Source: Gemmatimonadota bacterium
Lineage (GTDB): Bacteria; Gemmatimonadota; Gemmatimonadetes; Longimicrobiales; Gaopeijiaceae
Length of the DNA stretch: 64,000 nt
Direction of reading: 5' to 3'
Assembly (NCBI GenBank): GCA_041390125.1
Contig: JAWKQN010000014.1
Coordinates: 1 to 64,000 of the forward strand
Shown here piece after piece: positions 26,762 through 36,068 of this stretch. The notes under the pieces are model-generated. The model searched no databases. It had not been told where the DNA came from and saw only the letters and a list, made by a program, of their open reading frames with translations. A program made the translations under genes and the position numbers. Position 1 is the first letter of the stretch; every line of letters begins with the position of its first letter.

Positions 26762-26790
26762 GCGCGGCCGTCCCCACCGGACGGCCGCGC
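26762..26790. terminator. Bidirectional terminator hairpin
   Basis: A 12-base perfect stem (26762-26773 with 26779-26790) closes a five-base loop between the stops of two convergent genes. It lacks a long T-tract on either strand. Confidence 0.6.
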
Positions 26791-26802
26791 CCGCCTCTCG
26801 CA

Positions 26803-29775
26803 CTACCGCCCGCCCCCCACCTCCGCCAGCACCCGCCGCACGTCGGCCACAGCCGCACGCTGTGCCGCCGTGGGCGGCTGCAGCGTCCCGGGCCGCACCG
26901 CACCTCCGTTCAGCGCGCTGAAGACGCCGCGCACGGTGCGGAACGCGGCCCGCAGCTGATTCGCCGGATCGGTGGGGGATCCCTGGGGCCGTCCGAATCC
27001 ACCGCCCTGGATGCCGCGGGCTTGCATGGCCTGCTGCACCTCCTCGCCCAGCGCCAGGACGTCGAGCAGGAAGCGCTCGCGGGACTCGTACTGCGCCTGG
27101 GTGAGCGTCATCTCGGGATCGCCGGTCACCTCGACCGTCTGCGTCGAGGTGGCGCCCCGTGCCTCCAACGTCACCGTGTAGCGACCGGGGGACACGTAGG
27201 GTCCGCGCTCGGTGATCGGCCGCGCCAACCCCGGCGCGGTGTGGCGCTCCCAGACGTCGTCCTCGCCCGGGAGCGGATGGCGCAGATCCCAGTTCACCCG
27301 GTGCGTGCCTTCCCCGGAGGGGACACCGAGCGTACGGATCACCTCACCGTCCGCCCGCGCGATGCGCAGGACCGCGGGTCCGCTCCCGCCGGCCAGACGG
27401 TACGTGATCAGCGCGCCATCCGGCGGGTTCTCGCCGGCATATTCGGCCTCGGCCCGGTAGGACGTGTCCTTGCGGTAGTTCTGGATCGTGGCGGGCGCGA
27501 CCGAGAACAGGTGTGCCGCGCCCGAGGCGCGTGCCCACTCGGCCAGGGGGCGCGTGTCGTCGAGGATCCAGATCCCCCGCCCGTGCGTGCCCAGCACCAG
27601 GTCCTTCTCGCGCGGGTGGATGAGGGCATCGTCGTAGGCGGTCGTGGGCAGGTTGGGCATGCGCGCCCAGGTGCGGCCCGCGTCGGTGCTCACGTGCATG
27701 GCGCTCTCCGTGCCCACGAACAGCACGTCCGGATTGTCCGGGTGCTCGACGATCACGTTGACCGATCCAAGCGCAGGCAGCCCCTGGTGCACCGGCGTCC
27801 AGGACGCGCCGAAGTCCTCCGTGCGGAAGACGTAGGGACGGAAATCGCCGTCGCGGTGCGCATCGAACGTCGCATACGCCACGCCCGGCGCACGCACAGA
27901 AGCCGCCACGCGGCTCACGTACGTGCCGTCGGCGATCCCGCCGACGTTGCGGGACACCTCGGTCCAGGTGCGGCCCCCGTCGCGCGTGACCTGGAGGTTG
28001 CCATCGTCGAAGCCCACCCACAGCACGGCGGGATCCAGCGGGGACTCGGCGAGGGTGGTGGCCTCCCCGAAGCTGCCGGTCCCGTCGTTGGCGGAGATGG
28101 TCAGATCGGAGCCGCGCACGCCCATCAGCTCCAGCCGGTCACGGTCCACGCTCCGGCTGAGGTCCTCCGTGCGCTCCCAGGTGTCCCCGCGGTCGCGCGA
28201 GATGAAGAGACGATTGCCTCCGACATACAGCACGTCGGGGTCGTGTTGCGACAACAACGACGGGGACGTCCAGTCGAAGCGATAGGGCTCCTCGCCGATG
28301 GCGGGCTCGGGGCTGATGTCCACCATGTCGCCGGTGACATGGTCGTAGCGGAAGTGGCTACCGCCGTTGGAGCTGCCGTAGGCGTAGCGCGCATCGCGCG
28401 GGTCGACCTGCCAGTGCATGCCGTCGCCGAACCCGTTCTGCATCCAGTCGTCGTTGACGATGCCCGCCCAGCGCCGCGTCTGCGACGGTCCCATGAACGA
28501 GTGGTTGTCCTGCAGGCCCCCGTAGACCCAATACGGATCGCGCATGTCCACCGCGATGTCGTAGAACTGCGAGATCGGGAAGTTGTTGAGCTTCCGGAAG
28601 CTCACGCCGCCGTCGTAGCTCTCGTGCATCCCGGCGTCGCCGCCCAGGTACAGGTGCTCGGAGTCGTTCGGGTCGATCCACAGGGCGTGGTGGTCGGCAT
28701 GCACACCCACGTCGTACGTGGGCGCCTCCGCGATCTGCGTCCACGTGCGGCCCCCGTCCCGGCTCACGTGCGACTCCGTGGCCAGCGTGTAGACCACGTT
28801 CGGGTCGTTGGGGTCGATGAAGATCTCCGAGTAGTACATGGGCCGGCCGTTCTGGGCGCTGACGCGCGTCCAGGACTCCCCGCCGTCCTCGGAGCGATAC
28901 GTCCCCGTGGTGGCGCGATCCGCCGTCTCGATGAGGGCGTTCAGGACGCGCGGGTTGGAGCGGCTGATCGCGAGGCCGATGCGGCCCTTGTCCTCGGCCG
29001 GGATGCCGTTCGTGAGCTCCCGCCAGGTGCGCCCGCCGTCCGTGCTCTTGTGGATGCCGCTCCCGGGTCCCCCGCCGTTGAAGCCCCAGGCGCGGCGGAG
29101 CCGCTGATACGTGGCGGCGTACAGCACATCGGGGTTGGTGGGATCGAGCACCAGGTCCACCGCGCCCGTGTGCTCATCCACGTAGAGGGTCTTCTCCCAG
29201 GTGCGGCCGCCGTCGCGGGTCAGGAAGACCCCGCGCTCGGGCGAGGCCGCCCACAGATTGCCCAGCGCCGCCACCCACGCCACGTCCGGGTTGGTGGGAT
29301 GCACCTCCACCTTGCCGATGTGACGGGTCTCTTCCAGTCCCAGGTGACGCCACGACGCCCCACCGTCGTCGGTGCGGTAGACGCCGTTGCCCCACGAGGT
29401 GCTCTGCCGGTTGTTCTGCTCCCCTGTGCCGGCGTAGACGATGTCCGGGTTCGACGGCGCCAGGGCCACGTCCCCGAAGGTGCTCACCGCCATCGTGTCG
29501 AAGACGTTGGTCCAGGTCTGGGCGCGGTTCGTCGACTTCCACAGCCCGCCCGATGCGGTCGCCACCCACAGCGTGGAAGGATCGTCCGGCACCGCCTCGA
29601 TGTCATGGACCCGACCGCCCGTGACGGCCGGGCCGATGGCGCGAGGCCGCAGGTCGGTCAGGTCGGAGGTGCGGATCGGCGTCTGGGCCGCGAGCGGCAG
29701 GGCCGGCCCGAGCGCGAGGAGCAGGACGAGGGCCGGACGGAGAGGACGGACGAGGACGCGACGGGCCATGGGCAC
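26803..29775 (-). CDS. Secreted BNR/sortilin-type beta-propeller protein
   Basis: The 990-residue protein has a Sec signal (RPALVLLLALGPALPLAAQ). Most of it is built of BNR (Asp-box) blades: GGLWKSTNRAQTWTNVF, GVYRTDDGGASWRHLG, GVFLTRDGGRTWEKTLY, GIHKSTDGGRTWRELT, TYRSEDGGESWTRVS, HVSRDGGRTWTQIA, LFISRDRGDTWERTE, QVTRDGGRTWTEVS and VFRTEDFGASWTPVH. This matches the large VPS10/'glycosyl hydrolase' BNR family common in Gemmatimonadota and Acidobacteriota. A C-terminal Ig-like domain and a Pro/Gly-rich tail follow. No catalytic residues are evident, and enzymatic activity is not established. A GTG with GGGAG five bases upstream is used; ATG two codons later is possible. Confidence 0.9.
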   Translation of the reverse strand: MPMARRVLVRPLRPALVLLLALGPALPLAAQTPIRTSDLTDLRPRAIGPAVTGGRVHDIEAVPDDPSTLWVATASGGLWKSTNRAQTWTNVFDTMAVSTFGDVALAPSNPDIVYAGTGEQNNRQSTSWGNGVYRTDDGGASWRHLGLEETRHIGKVEVHPTNPDVAWVAALGNLWAASPERGVFLTRDGGRTWEKTLYVDEHTGAVDLVLDPTNPDVLYAATYQRLRRAWGFNGGGPGSGIHKSTDGGRTWRELTNGIPAEDKGRIGLAISRSNPRVLNALIETADRATTGTYRSEDGGESWTRVSAQNGRPMYYSEIFIDPNDPNVVYTLATESHVSRDGGRTWTQIAEAPTYDVGVHADHHALWIDPNDSEHLYLGGDAGMHESYDGGVSFRKLNNFPISQFYDIAVDMRDPYWVYGGLQDNHSFMGPSQTRRWAGIVNDDWMQNGFGDGMHWQVDPRDARYAYGSSNGGSHFRYDHVTGDMVDISPEPAIGEEPYRFDWTSPSLLSQHDPDVLYVGGNRLFISRDRGDTWERTEDLSRSVDRDRLELMGVRGSDLTISANDGTGSFGEATTLAESPLDPAVLWVGFDDGNLQVTRDGGRTWTEVSRNVGGIADGTYVSRVAASVRAPGVAYATFDAHRDGDFRPYVFRTEDFGASWTPVHQGLPALGSVNVIVEHPDNPDVLFVGTESAMHVSTDAGRTWARMPNLPTTAYDDALIHPREKDLVLGTHGRGIWILDDTRPLAEWARASGAAHLFSVAPATIQNYRKDTSYRAEAEYAGENPPDGALITYRLAGGSGPAVLRIARADGEVIRTLGVPSGEGTHRVNWDLRHPLPGEDDVWERHTAPGLARPITERGPYVSPGRYTVTLEARGATSTQTVEVTGDPEMTLTQAQYESRERFLLDVLALGEEVQQAMQARGIQGGGFGRPQGSPTDPANQLRAAFRTVRGVFSALNGGAVRPGTLQPPTAAQRAAVADVRRVLAEVGGGR

Positions 29776-29883
29776 GTGGACTCCCGGAGCACAGAGAAGA
29801 GCGGATGGGTCAGGACGACCCCCGGACGCACCGGGAGTCGACCCCGCTGAGGATACCCCCCCGCCCGCGCGGGTGCCAACGCG

Positions 29884-30192
29884 TCAGGCCGTCGGGCGGC
29901 TCCGGTGCGGCGCGGGCGTGGGCTCGGCGGGAAGGGCGGGCCGCGCCTCCTCGGCCCGGAGCGACTCGTAGAACTGCTGACGCTCCTCCAGGAGCGACAT
30001 GCGGCCGTCCAGGGTCTCGAGCAGCTCACGGATGCGGCCGAGCTCCGGCGCGCTGGCCCGCTCCTTCTCGCGGATCATGGCCTCGAACAGCCGGACCAGC
30101 GGCTTCAGGATGGGGCGAAGCAGCAGGACGCCCCCCGTGGTCACGATGAAGACCACGGCCACCACCATCGGGGCGATGAAGTCCCATTCCAT
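29884..30192 (-). CDS. Small membrane-anchored coiled-coil protein
   Basis: The 102-residue ORF has GGGAGG upstream of ATG. It has one N-terminal membrane helix (FIAPMVVAVVFIVTTGGVLLL), a basic stop region, an amphipathic helix (LVRLFEAMIREKERASAPEL), and a heptad stretch RIRELLETLDGRMSLLEERQ. A Pro/Arg tail ends the chain. The layout resembles PspB-like or small stress-membrane proteins but I cannot assign it to a family. Confidence 0.72.
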   Translation of the reverse strand: MEWDFIAPMVVAVVFIVTTGGVLLLRPILKPLVRLFEAMIREKERASAPELGRIRELLETLDGRMSLLEERQQFYESLRAEEARPALPAEPTPAPHRSRPTA

Positions 30193-30683
30193 ACCCGCCT
30201 CCCGCGTCTAGGAAAGATCCGCACCCGTGGGGACCGCGCGTCCGCAGCGCCACGGGGGCGGTGCCGGCGCTCCCACCTACGCGACCCGGGGGGCCGTGGT
30301 TTCCGCGGCCGACCTGCGGCGGCGGCCCCGTGGTGAGGATGCATCATCGCCACGGAGCCGGAGCCACCGCCGGATCGGCGGAGCGCCGGAGCATCCCGCT
30401 GAAGGAGGACTCGATGTCGTTGTCACAGGAGCAGTTGGCGAGCCAGGACCCCACCCTCGCCCAGGTCGCGGCGCCGTCCGCGGCACAGGGCACCTCGCTT
30501 GCACCCCCCTCCTCGCAACGGTCCGCGAGGGCCGATTCGATGAAGGGAACGTGTCCGGCTCCGGCCGGACCCGGGAAAGAACCTGATGACCGCGCACGTC
30601 TTCGAGCCCACACCTTCCACCCGACCCCGACACGTGGGTTTCGGAGGCGTGCGTCGGTCGCCAACCGGGAGGGTGACGAGACC
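30193..30683. other. Gap between divergent genes, with an unexplained short ORF start
   Basis: This 491-base stretch lies between the small membrane protein and the glycosyltransferase. It contains a perfect ribosome binding site AAGGAGG followed by an ATG at 30414, in frame with the downstream glycosyltransferase. The first 25 to 30 codons have usual GC-rich third positions, then codon quality falls until about 30670. It may be a disordered N-terminal extension, a decayed N-terminus or a small separate peptide. No other gene is supported here. Confidence 0.5.
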
Positions 30684-31811
30684 GTGAACGTCTGTCTCGT
30701 CGCCCTCGATTTCCATGGCTGGAACTGCCCGAGCGGGTGCGGCTTCGGCCGCGCCACCCGCTCCCTCGGCCGCGCCCTGACCCGTCGGGGCGTGCGCGTC
30801 ACCGCGGTCGTCCCGCGCGCGCTCGGTCAGCCCGAGCGGTGCGTCGTGGACGGCATCGAGGTCTTCTCGTTCAGTCCCACCCGCCCCGCCGAAGCGCACC
30901 GCTGGCTGCGGGAGGTGGACGCCGACATCTACCACTCGATCGAGCCGTCGCTGCTGACGCACGTCGCCCAGCGGGCCCGCCCGGCGCGCGCGCACGTGGT
31001 CACGATGCTCGACCCCGCGCTCGACGGCCCGTGCATCGGCGGACCCGACTCGGAGCCGCTCTCGCTCGCCCACTGGCTCCGACGCCGGTACTACCGCATG
31101 GGCCGACGCGTGCGGGACGCCGTCGCGAGCGCCGATCTGCGGTTCGTGGGGGCGCGACACATCGGCGACGAGGTCCGTCGCCTCTACGGCCTCGCCGAGA
31201 CGCCGGCGTTCCTGCCGCGCCCGGTCGACGTCCCCGCCCAGGTGCGCAAGGCGTCGGTGCCGACCGTCTGCATGCTGGACCGCTGGGAGCCGCGCAAGCG
31301 CCCGGAGTTGTTCTTCGCGCTCGCCGAGCGTTTTCCGGAGGTGCGCTTCATCGCCGCCGGCAGCGCCGCGGACGAGGCCGCCACCTGGGTGGTGCGGCAG
31401 CGCTGGGGCCACCTGTTCAACCTCGAGCTGCGCGACCCCGTGAGCCCGTTCTCCCGGGCCTACGCGGAGCTCCTGGCGGAGAGCTGGATCCTGGTCAATC
31501 CGGCGCACCGCACCGGGCTGCCCGCGTCCTTCGTGGACGCAGCCGCACACGGCACCGCCATCCTGAGCACGGTGGACCCGGACGACTTCGCGTCCAACTT
31601 CGGGCTGCGCGCGGCTCCGGAGGCGCTGGGAGAGGGCCTGTCCGATCTGCTGGCGGACAGCCGCTGGCGACTGCGGGGGGAGTTGGGGCGCGCCTACGTG
31701 GCGGATACGTTCTCCGCCGACCGCAGCGTCGACGCGCACCTGGAGGCGTACCGGTCCCTCGTCGGCGGCGTCGAGGCACCGGCGCCGCTGGCCGTCGCCC
31801 AGATGGCGTGA
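30684..31811 (+). CDS. Group 1 (GT4-like) glycosyltransferase
   Basis: The 375-residue product has the two-Rossmann layout of GT-B enzymes. It starts VNVCLVALDFHGWN with a glycine-rich FGRATRSLGRALTRRG acceptor-side loop. The donor-side domain has VPTVCMLDRWEPRKRPEL, FIAAGS, and the end motif ESWILVNPAHRTGLPASFVDAA with the Glu-rich nucleotide-sugar site partly degenerate (PASF replacing EGFG). Start at GTG 30684 matches where homologous proteins begin, with GGGAGG upstream. The frame stays open to an ATG at 30414 with a better ribosome site, which would add 90 residues. The acceptor is unknown. Confidence 0.82.
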   Translation: MNVCLVALDFHGWNCPSGCGFGRATRSLGRALTRRGVRVTAVVPRALGQPERCVVDGIEVFSFSPTRPAEAHRWLREVDADIYHSIEPSLLTHVAQRARPARAHVVTMLDPALDGPCIGGPDSEPLSLAHWLRRRYYRMGRRVRDAVASADLRFVGARHIGDEVRRLYGLAETPAFLPRPVDVPAQVRKASVPTVCMLDRWEPRKRPELFFALAERFPEVRFIAAGSAADEAATWVVRQRWGHLFNLELRDPVSPFSRAYAELLAESWILVNPAHRTGLPASFVDAAAHGTAILSTVDPDDFASNFGLRAAPEALGEGLSDLLADSRWRLRGELGRAYVADTFSADRSVDAHLEAYRSLVGGVEAPAPLAVAQMA

Positions 31812-31989
31812 GCGCGGCGGGGGCCGGGCGGTCCCTGGACTCACCCTCCACTCCCGACGCGCCCTCGGCTCCCGGACGTACGAAGGGGCAGGGCAACCCC
31901 CCGGCGCCCTACCCCTCCGTCGGATGACGCGCGGCGGAGCCGCGGCCGTCCGGTTCTGTCGCTGAAGCGTCTCTTCGGCGACGACCGCG

Positions 31990-32661
31990 TCAGCGGCCGG
32001 CCACCTCGGAGCTCGCGGTCGAGTGGTCGATGACCATCACGACCCGGCGGTTCTGCTGACCCTCGTCGCGGGTCGCGCCCGGCACCACCTGACGGCGGGT
32101 GTCCTCGCCGTAGCTGACGGCGCGCACGCGGTCGGGATTCATGCCCCCCTCGGCGACCAGGTACTCCCGCACGGCGCTCGCACGCCGCTGCCCGAGGCGG
32201 AGGTTGTACGCCTCGCTGCCGGCCGGGTCGGTGAAGCCTTCCACCGTCACCAGCGCGTTCGGGAAGTGCTGCATGACGATGCTGCTGAACTCGCTCAGCA
32301 GCTCCTGGTCCTGCGACTGCAGGTCGGCTTCGTCGAAGCCGAAGTAGATGGGCGTGTTGACCCGCGTCGCCGCGGCCATGCGCTCCACCGTCACGTTGAA
32401 GCGATTCTCGAGCGCGCTCAGATCCTGCTCCAGCAGGTCCACGCGGCCTTCGACGCCGTCCACACGGGACTCGACGCCGTCGATGCGCCCGCCGAGCCGC
32501 TCTTCGACCGCCTGATCGCCGGCGGCCATCTCCTGGCGGATCGTGGCGAGCTCGACGCCGAGCTCCTCACGGTTGACATGGGCACACCCGCTCGCGACGA
32601 GCGAAGCGCCCAAGATTCCAGCGACCGCGAAACGCTTGGCGGTCGTTTCAGTCCCCTTCAT
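31990..32661 (-). CDS. OmpA/Pal-type lipoprotein with heptad-repeat stalk
   Basis: Pal-like proteins tether the outer membrane to peptidoglycan. The 223-residue precursor begins at an ATG seven bases after AGGAGG, with lipobox SLVASGC (Cys26). A coiled coil of seven-residue units (RIDGVES, RVDGVEG, RVDLLEQ, DLSALEN) forms a stalk, followed by the OmpA domain: IYFGFDEADL, LVTVEGFTDPAGS, LRLGQRRASAVREYL and the closing NRRVVMVID. The conserved Asp and Arg that bind diaminopimelate are present. The gene supports a diderm envelope. Confidence 0.92.
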   Translation of the reverse strand: MKGTETTAKRFAVAGILGASLVASGCAHVNREELGVELATIRQEMAAGDQAVEERLGGRIDGVESRVDGVEGRVDLLEQDLSALENRFNVTVERMAAATRVNTPIYFGFDEADLQSQDQELLSEFSSIVMQHFPNALVTVEGFTDPAGSEAYNLRLGQRRASAVREYLVAEGGMNPDRVRAVSYGEDTRRQVVPGATRDEGQQNRRVVMVIDHSTASSEVAGR

Positions 32662-33006
32662 GGCGAAGCCTCCTGAGCTTCCGTTCGTTGTCCGGCTCGA
32701 TCGACCTGTGGCCAGGTCCGAGCGCGGCGACCCCTCACCGGCCCCAGGGAAACGCAGATCCGGTGCCGAATGGGCCTCCGGGAGCCGGCAGGCCCCGGGG
32801 AATGTGCGCAGGAACCGCTCAACGGCGCCGCTTTCGGGGCTTTCCCACCGGATGTCCACAGCCGTGTCCACAGGCCTGCGGACCGGATGCGACCCCGTGG
32901 TCCTGTTCCGATTCGACGCACCGTGAGCGATTTCGTCACGGGCCCGCGGCGGTCCCATGACCGTGGCCCCCCCGGGCCTTTCGTCCCATCTTGGGAGCCC
33001 CTGGAG
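32662..33006. other. 345-base gap between divergent genes
   Basis: The region separates the OmpA-like lipoprotein (minus) from the SDR gene (plus) and should hold both promoters. I see no strong -35/-10 pair, no ORF with good codon use and no hairpin with a T-tract. Confidence 0.5.
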
Positions 33007-33819
33007 GTGCGGGGACAACCCGGAGGAACGGAGCTGAACGGGACCAATCGGATCCAAGGCCGTCGCGCGCTGATCACCGGCGCCTCGTCCGGCATCGGCG
33101 CCGCCGTGGCCCGCGCCCTGGCCGAGCGCGGCGTGCACCTGGTGCTGGCCGCCCGGCGGGGGGAGCGGGCCCATGCCCTCGCGGCCGAGCTGGCGGACCG
33201 CCACGGCGTGCAGGCGGAGGCCCACGCCCTGGACGTGCGGGACCGGCAGGCCGTCCAGGCCTTCGGGGACCGGCTGGAGGAGCAGGGCCTGGAGGTGGAC
33301 ATCCTCGTCAACAACGCGGGCCTGGCCCGGGGCCTGGCCCCCTTCCACGAAGGGGTGCTCGACGACTACGAGGAGATGATCGACACGAACGTCAAAGGCC
33401 TCATCCTCGTGTCGCGTCGCTTCCTCCCCCCCATGGTGAAGCGGAACCGCGGACACGTCGTACACATCGGCAGCATCGCGGGCTATCAGGTCTATCCGGG
33501 AGGGAACGTCTACAACGCGAGCAAGTTCGCCGTGCGCGCCCTCGCGGAGGCCATGAACGTCGACCTGGTGGGGACCGCGGTCCGCGTCTCCTCCGTGGAC
33601 CCGGGACTCGTGCAGACGGAGTTCTCCCAGGTGCGCTTCCATGGAGACACGGAACGGGCCGCCACGGTGTACCGCGGGTATACACCGCTCGCGCCGGAGG
33701 ACGTCGCGGACGTGGTGTGCTTCGTCCTGAACGCACCTCCCCACGTCAACGTCGCGGACCTGATCCTGCTGCCCACGGATCAGCGCAGCTCCACCGTGGT
33801 GCACAAGGAACCGGTGTGA
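33007..33819 (+). CDS. Short-chain dehydrogenase/reductase, YdfG-like
   Basis: Classical SDR enzymes oxidise hydroxy acids or reduce ketones with NAD(P). Visible motifs are the cofactor loop TGASSGIG, the Arg of AARR favouring NADP, VNNAG, catalytic Ser in HIGSIAG, and YNASK with Tyr/Lys. PGLVQTEFS marks the substrate loop of the YdfG group (3-hydroxy acid dehydrogenase). The first start in frame near the domain is GTG 33007. A CTG at 33034, seven bases after GGAGG, would give a more typical N-terminus. The stop overlaps the MFS transporter start (GTGTGAG). Confidence 0.9.
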   Translation: MRGQPGGTELNGTNRIQGRRALITGASSGIGAAVARALAERGVHLVLAARRGERAHALAAELADRHGVQAEAHALDVRDRQAVQAFGDRLEEQGLEVDILVNNAGLARGLAPFHEGVLDDYEEMIDTNVKGLILVSRRFLPPMVKRNRGHVVHIGSIAGYQVYPGGNVYNASKFAVRALAEAMNVDLVGTAVRVSSVDPGLVQTEFSQVRFHGDTERAATVYRGYTPLAPEDVADVVCFVLNAPPHVNVADLILLPTDQRSSTVVHKEPV

Positions 33820-35072
33820 GCCGACCGTCGGCCAGCGCGGTGATCTCCCCCCCGCCCCGTCGCACCGACGCGACCGGGCCCTCCGACGCCTCCCCCGGCC
33901 TGGTGGTCTTCGCGCTGTGGCTCCTGGTCTTCTCGGCCAGCAGCCAGATCATGATCATCTCGCCGATCCTGCCGCGGATCGGAGAGGAGCTGGGGATCCG
34001 CGCCTCGCTGCTGGGCACGCTCGTGACGGCCTACAGCTCCATGGTGGGGTTGTTCGCGATCATCTCCGGTCCCATCTCGGACAAGGTCGGACGACGCCGC
34101 ATCCTGCTGCTCGGCTCGGGCATCATGACGGTGTCGCTGCTGCTGCACGCGCTGGTGGACAGCTACGCCTCGTTCCTGACCGTGCGCCTGCTCTCCGGGG
34201 TCGCCGGGGGTGTGCTGAGCGGCGCCGCGGTGTCGTACATCGGGGACTTCTTCCCGTACAACCGCCGCGGATGGGCCACGGGCTGGGTCATGAGCGGCGC
34301 CGCCTTCGGACAGATCCTCGGCATCCCCATCGGCATCGAGCTCGCGGGCCGCTACGGGTTCCGCGCCCCGTTCTACGTGTTCGCCGTCACGATGGCGCTC
34401 ACATGGCTGCTCATCCTCGCGCGCGTGCCCCAGCCCGCGGTGGAGCTGTCCCGGCACAAGCTCACGCTGGGCCGCGCGGTGCGCGACTACTGGGCCATGC
34501 TGCGCCGCCGTGAGGTGGCGGCCGCCGCGCTGGCCTACTGGCTCATGTTCCTCGGCGTCTCCGTCTACGTCGTCTACCTGCCCACCTGGCTGGAGGCGGC
34601 GCGGGGCGCCAGCAGCACCGAGATCGCGACGCTGTTCCTCGTGGGCGGCATCGCCAACGTGCTCACCGGCCCGCAGGCAGGGCGCCTGTCCGACCGGATC
34701 GGTCGCAAGGTGATGGTGCTGTGCTCGTGTGTGGGCCTCTCGATCGTGATGCTCGCCACCATCCCCGTGGTCGACGGCATCCGGATGGCCTACCCGATCT
34801 TCTTCCTGGTGATGGTGCTGGTGGCGATGCGCGTGAGCCCCTTCTCCGCCCTGCTGACCGCCCTGGTCTCGGACGAGCGCCGGGGCTCGCTCATGAGCCT
34901 CACGGTGGCGCTGGGCCAGGTGGGCTTCGCCATCGGGGGCGCGGTGGCCGGGCCGCTCTACGCCTACCGCGGCTACCAGAGCAACACGGTGCTGGCCGCC
35001 ACGTCGGTGCTGCTGATGGGCGTGGTGGTGTGGCTCTTCATCCCCGAGCCCGACCGGAGCCGCGTCAGCTAG
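33816..35072 (+). CDS. Major facilitator superfamily transporter
   Basis: The 418-residue protein starts at a GTG overlapping the SDR stop. After about 25 polar residues there are 12 hydrophobic segments. The loop 2-3 signature GPISDKVGRRRILLL and its repeat GRLSDRIGRKVMVLC in the second half mark MFS antiporters, and GVLSGAAVSYIGDFFPYNRRG lies in the TM5 region. It is probably a drug or metabolite exporter. Tight coupling with the dehydrogenase suggests that substrate is oxidised or reduced on one side of transport. Confidence 0.93.
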   Translation: MSRPSASAVISPPPRRTDATGPSDASPGLVVFALWLLVFSASSQIMIISPILPRIGEELGIRASLLGTLVTAYSSMVGLFAIISGPISDKVGRRRILLLGSGIMTVSLLLHALVDSYASFLTVRLLSGVAGGVLSGAAVSYIGDFFPYNRRGWATGWVMSGAAFGQILGIPIGIELAGRYGFRAPFYVFAVTMALTWLLILARVPQPAVELSRHKLTLGRAVRDYWAMLRRREVAAAALAYWLMFLGVSVYVVYLPTWLEAARGASSTEIATLFLVGGIANVLTGPQAGRLSDRIGRKVMVLCSCVGLSIVMLATIPVVDGIRMAYPIFFLVMVLVAMRVSPFSALLTALVSDERRGSLMSLTVALGQVGFAIGGAVAGPLYAYRGYQSNTVLAATSVLLMGVVVWLFIPEPDRSRVS

Positions 35073-35096
35073 CCCCGGCCGGGATCGAGGGACCGC

Positions 35097-35903
35097 TCAG
35101 CGGCGGCGGATCCGCACCCCGCCGTTCGTGGTGACGACCCGCACCGGTGCGCCGCCGTCTCCCAGGGTGGCCCGCACCCGCCGATCGATGCGGCCCGACA
35201 CCGTCACCGGGAAATCCAGCTCCAGGCGCCCATTGACGGTGCCGGTCTCCAGCTGCGCCGAGTAGCCGTCCGGGACGTCCAGCTCCACCCCGCCGTTCTG
35301 CGTCTCCACGTCCAGGCCGCGGCCTTCCCAGGCCCGCCCGTCCAGCTCCACGTCCAGCCCGCCGTTGGTGGTGCTGCCGCGCACGTCGCCCGCCAATCGG
35401 CTCAGGGTCACCCCACCGTTCAAGGCCCGGAACTCGATCTCGCCCTCCAGGTCGGCGAGCCGGATCCCGCCGTTGTGGGTCTCCACCCGCACATCGGTCT
35501 CGCGGGGGGCCCAGATCCAGTAGCTGACCCCCCAGCTCTCACGGCGCCCCGTCTCCGGGCCCTCCGCCCGGATGCGCCCGCCGTCCGTCCGCACCCGCAC
35601 CGCCCGCACCAGCTCCTCGGCCCGGTCCTCGGAGCGGGCCTGCGCCCACACCTCCACCTCCAGGCGCACCCCCCGGTCATCGGTGCCCATGATCCGCACC
35701 CCACCGTTCTGGCCGCCGTCCACGTCCAGCCGTCCGGGCGCCCGCTCCAGCGCCAGGTCCCGCACCTCGCAGACCCGCTCCGCATCCCGGCCCCACGTCC
35801 CCTCGCAGTCGGGCCCCCGGTCCGCCTGGGCGGAAAGTCCGCCCGCTCCCAGGGTCAGGGCTGCCGCCATCCCCGCCGTCGTCCACACCCGCGTGCGTCC
35901 CAT
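35097..35903 (-). CDS. Exported DUF4097-like beta-strand repeat protein
   Basis: The 268-residue protein has a signal peptide (VWTTAGMAAALTLGAGGLSAQ) and a mature region of repeated short strands with the motif (N/T)GG: GGQNGGVRIMG, VETHNGGIRLADL, RALNGGVTLSRL, STTNGGLDVELD, VETQNGGVELDV and VTTNGGVRIRRR. This is the pattern of DUF4097/DUF2807 'putative adhesin' beta-solenoids. A helix-rich EDRAEELVRAVRVR is inserted early. The function is unknown; in relatives the gene is often linked with ECF anti-sigma systems, not seen here. Confidence 0.87.
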   Translation of the reverse strand: MGRTRVWTTAGMAAALTLGAGGLSAQADRGPDCEGTWGRDAERVCEVRDLALERAPGRLDVDGGQNGGVRIMGTDDRGVRLEVEVWAQARSEDRAEELVRAVRVRTDGGRIRAEGPETGRRESWGVSYWIWAPRETDVRVETHNGGIRLADLEGEIEFRALNGGVTLSRLAGDVRGSTTNGGLDVELDGRAWEGRGLDVETQNGGVELDVPDGYSAQLETGTVNGRLELDFPVTVSGRIDRRVRATLGDGGAPVRVVTTNGGVRIRRR

Positions 35904-36068
35904 CCTCCCCCTCTCCTCGACGGCGTTCCGGCCGCCCATCCGGTCGATTCCCTGCTCCGTTCCGTGGGACAGGCCCTCCGGCCCCAAGGTTGCATGGGTG
36001 CAGCGGCGTCCGGCTCGGCCTCCACCCCGGAGCGCGCCGGCCTCGCACGCGGAACCCTGAAGCGCCCA

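Noticed and set aside
27022..29850. A 942-codon plus-strand ORF opposite the BNR protein
   Set aside because: The sequence is a repetitive mirror of Asp-box codons (RVGAHVH, HVRVVGV) without a fold. The BNR repeats on the other strand explain it.
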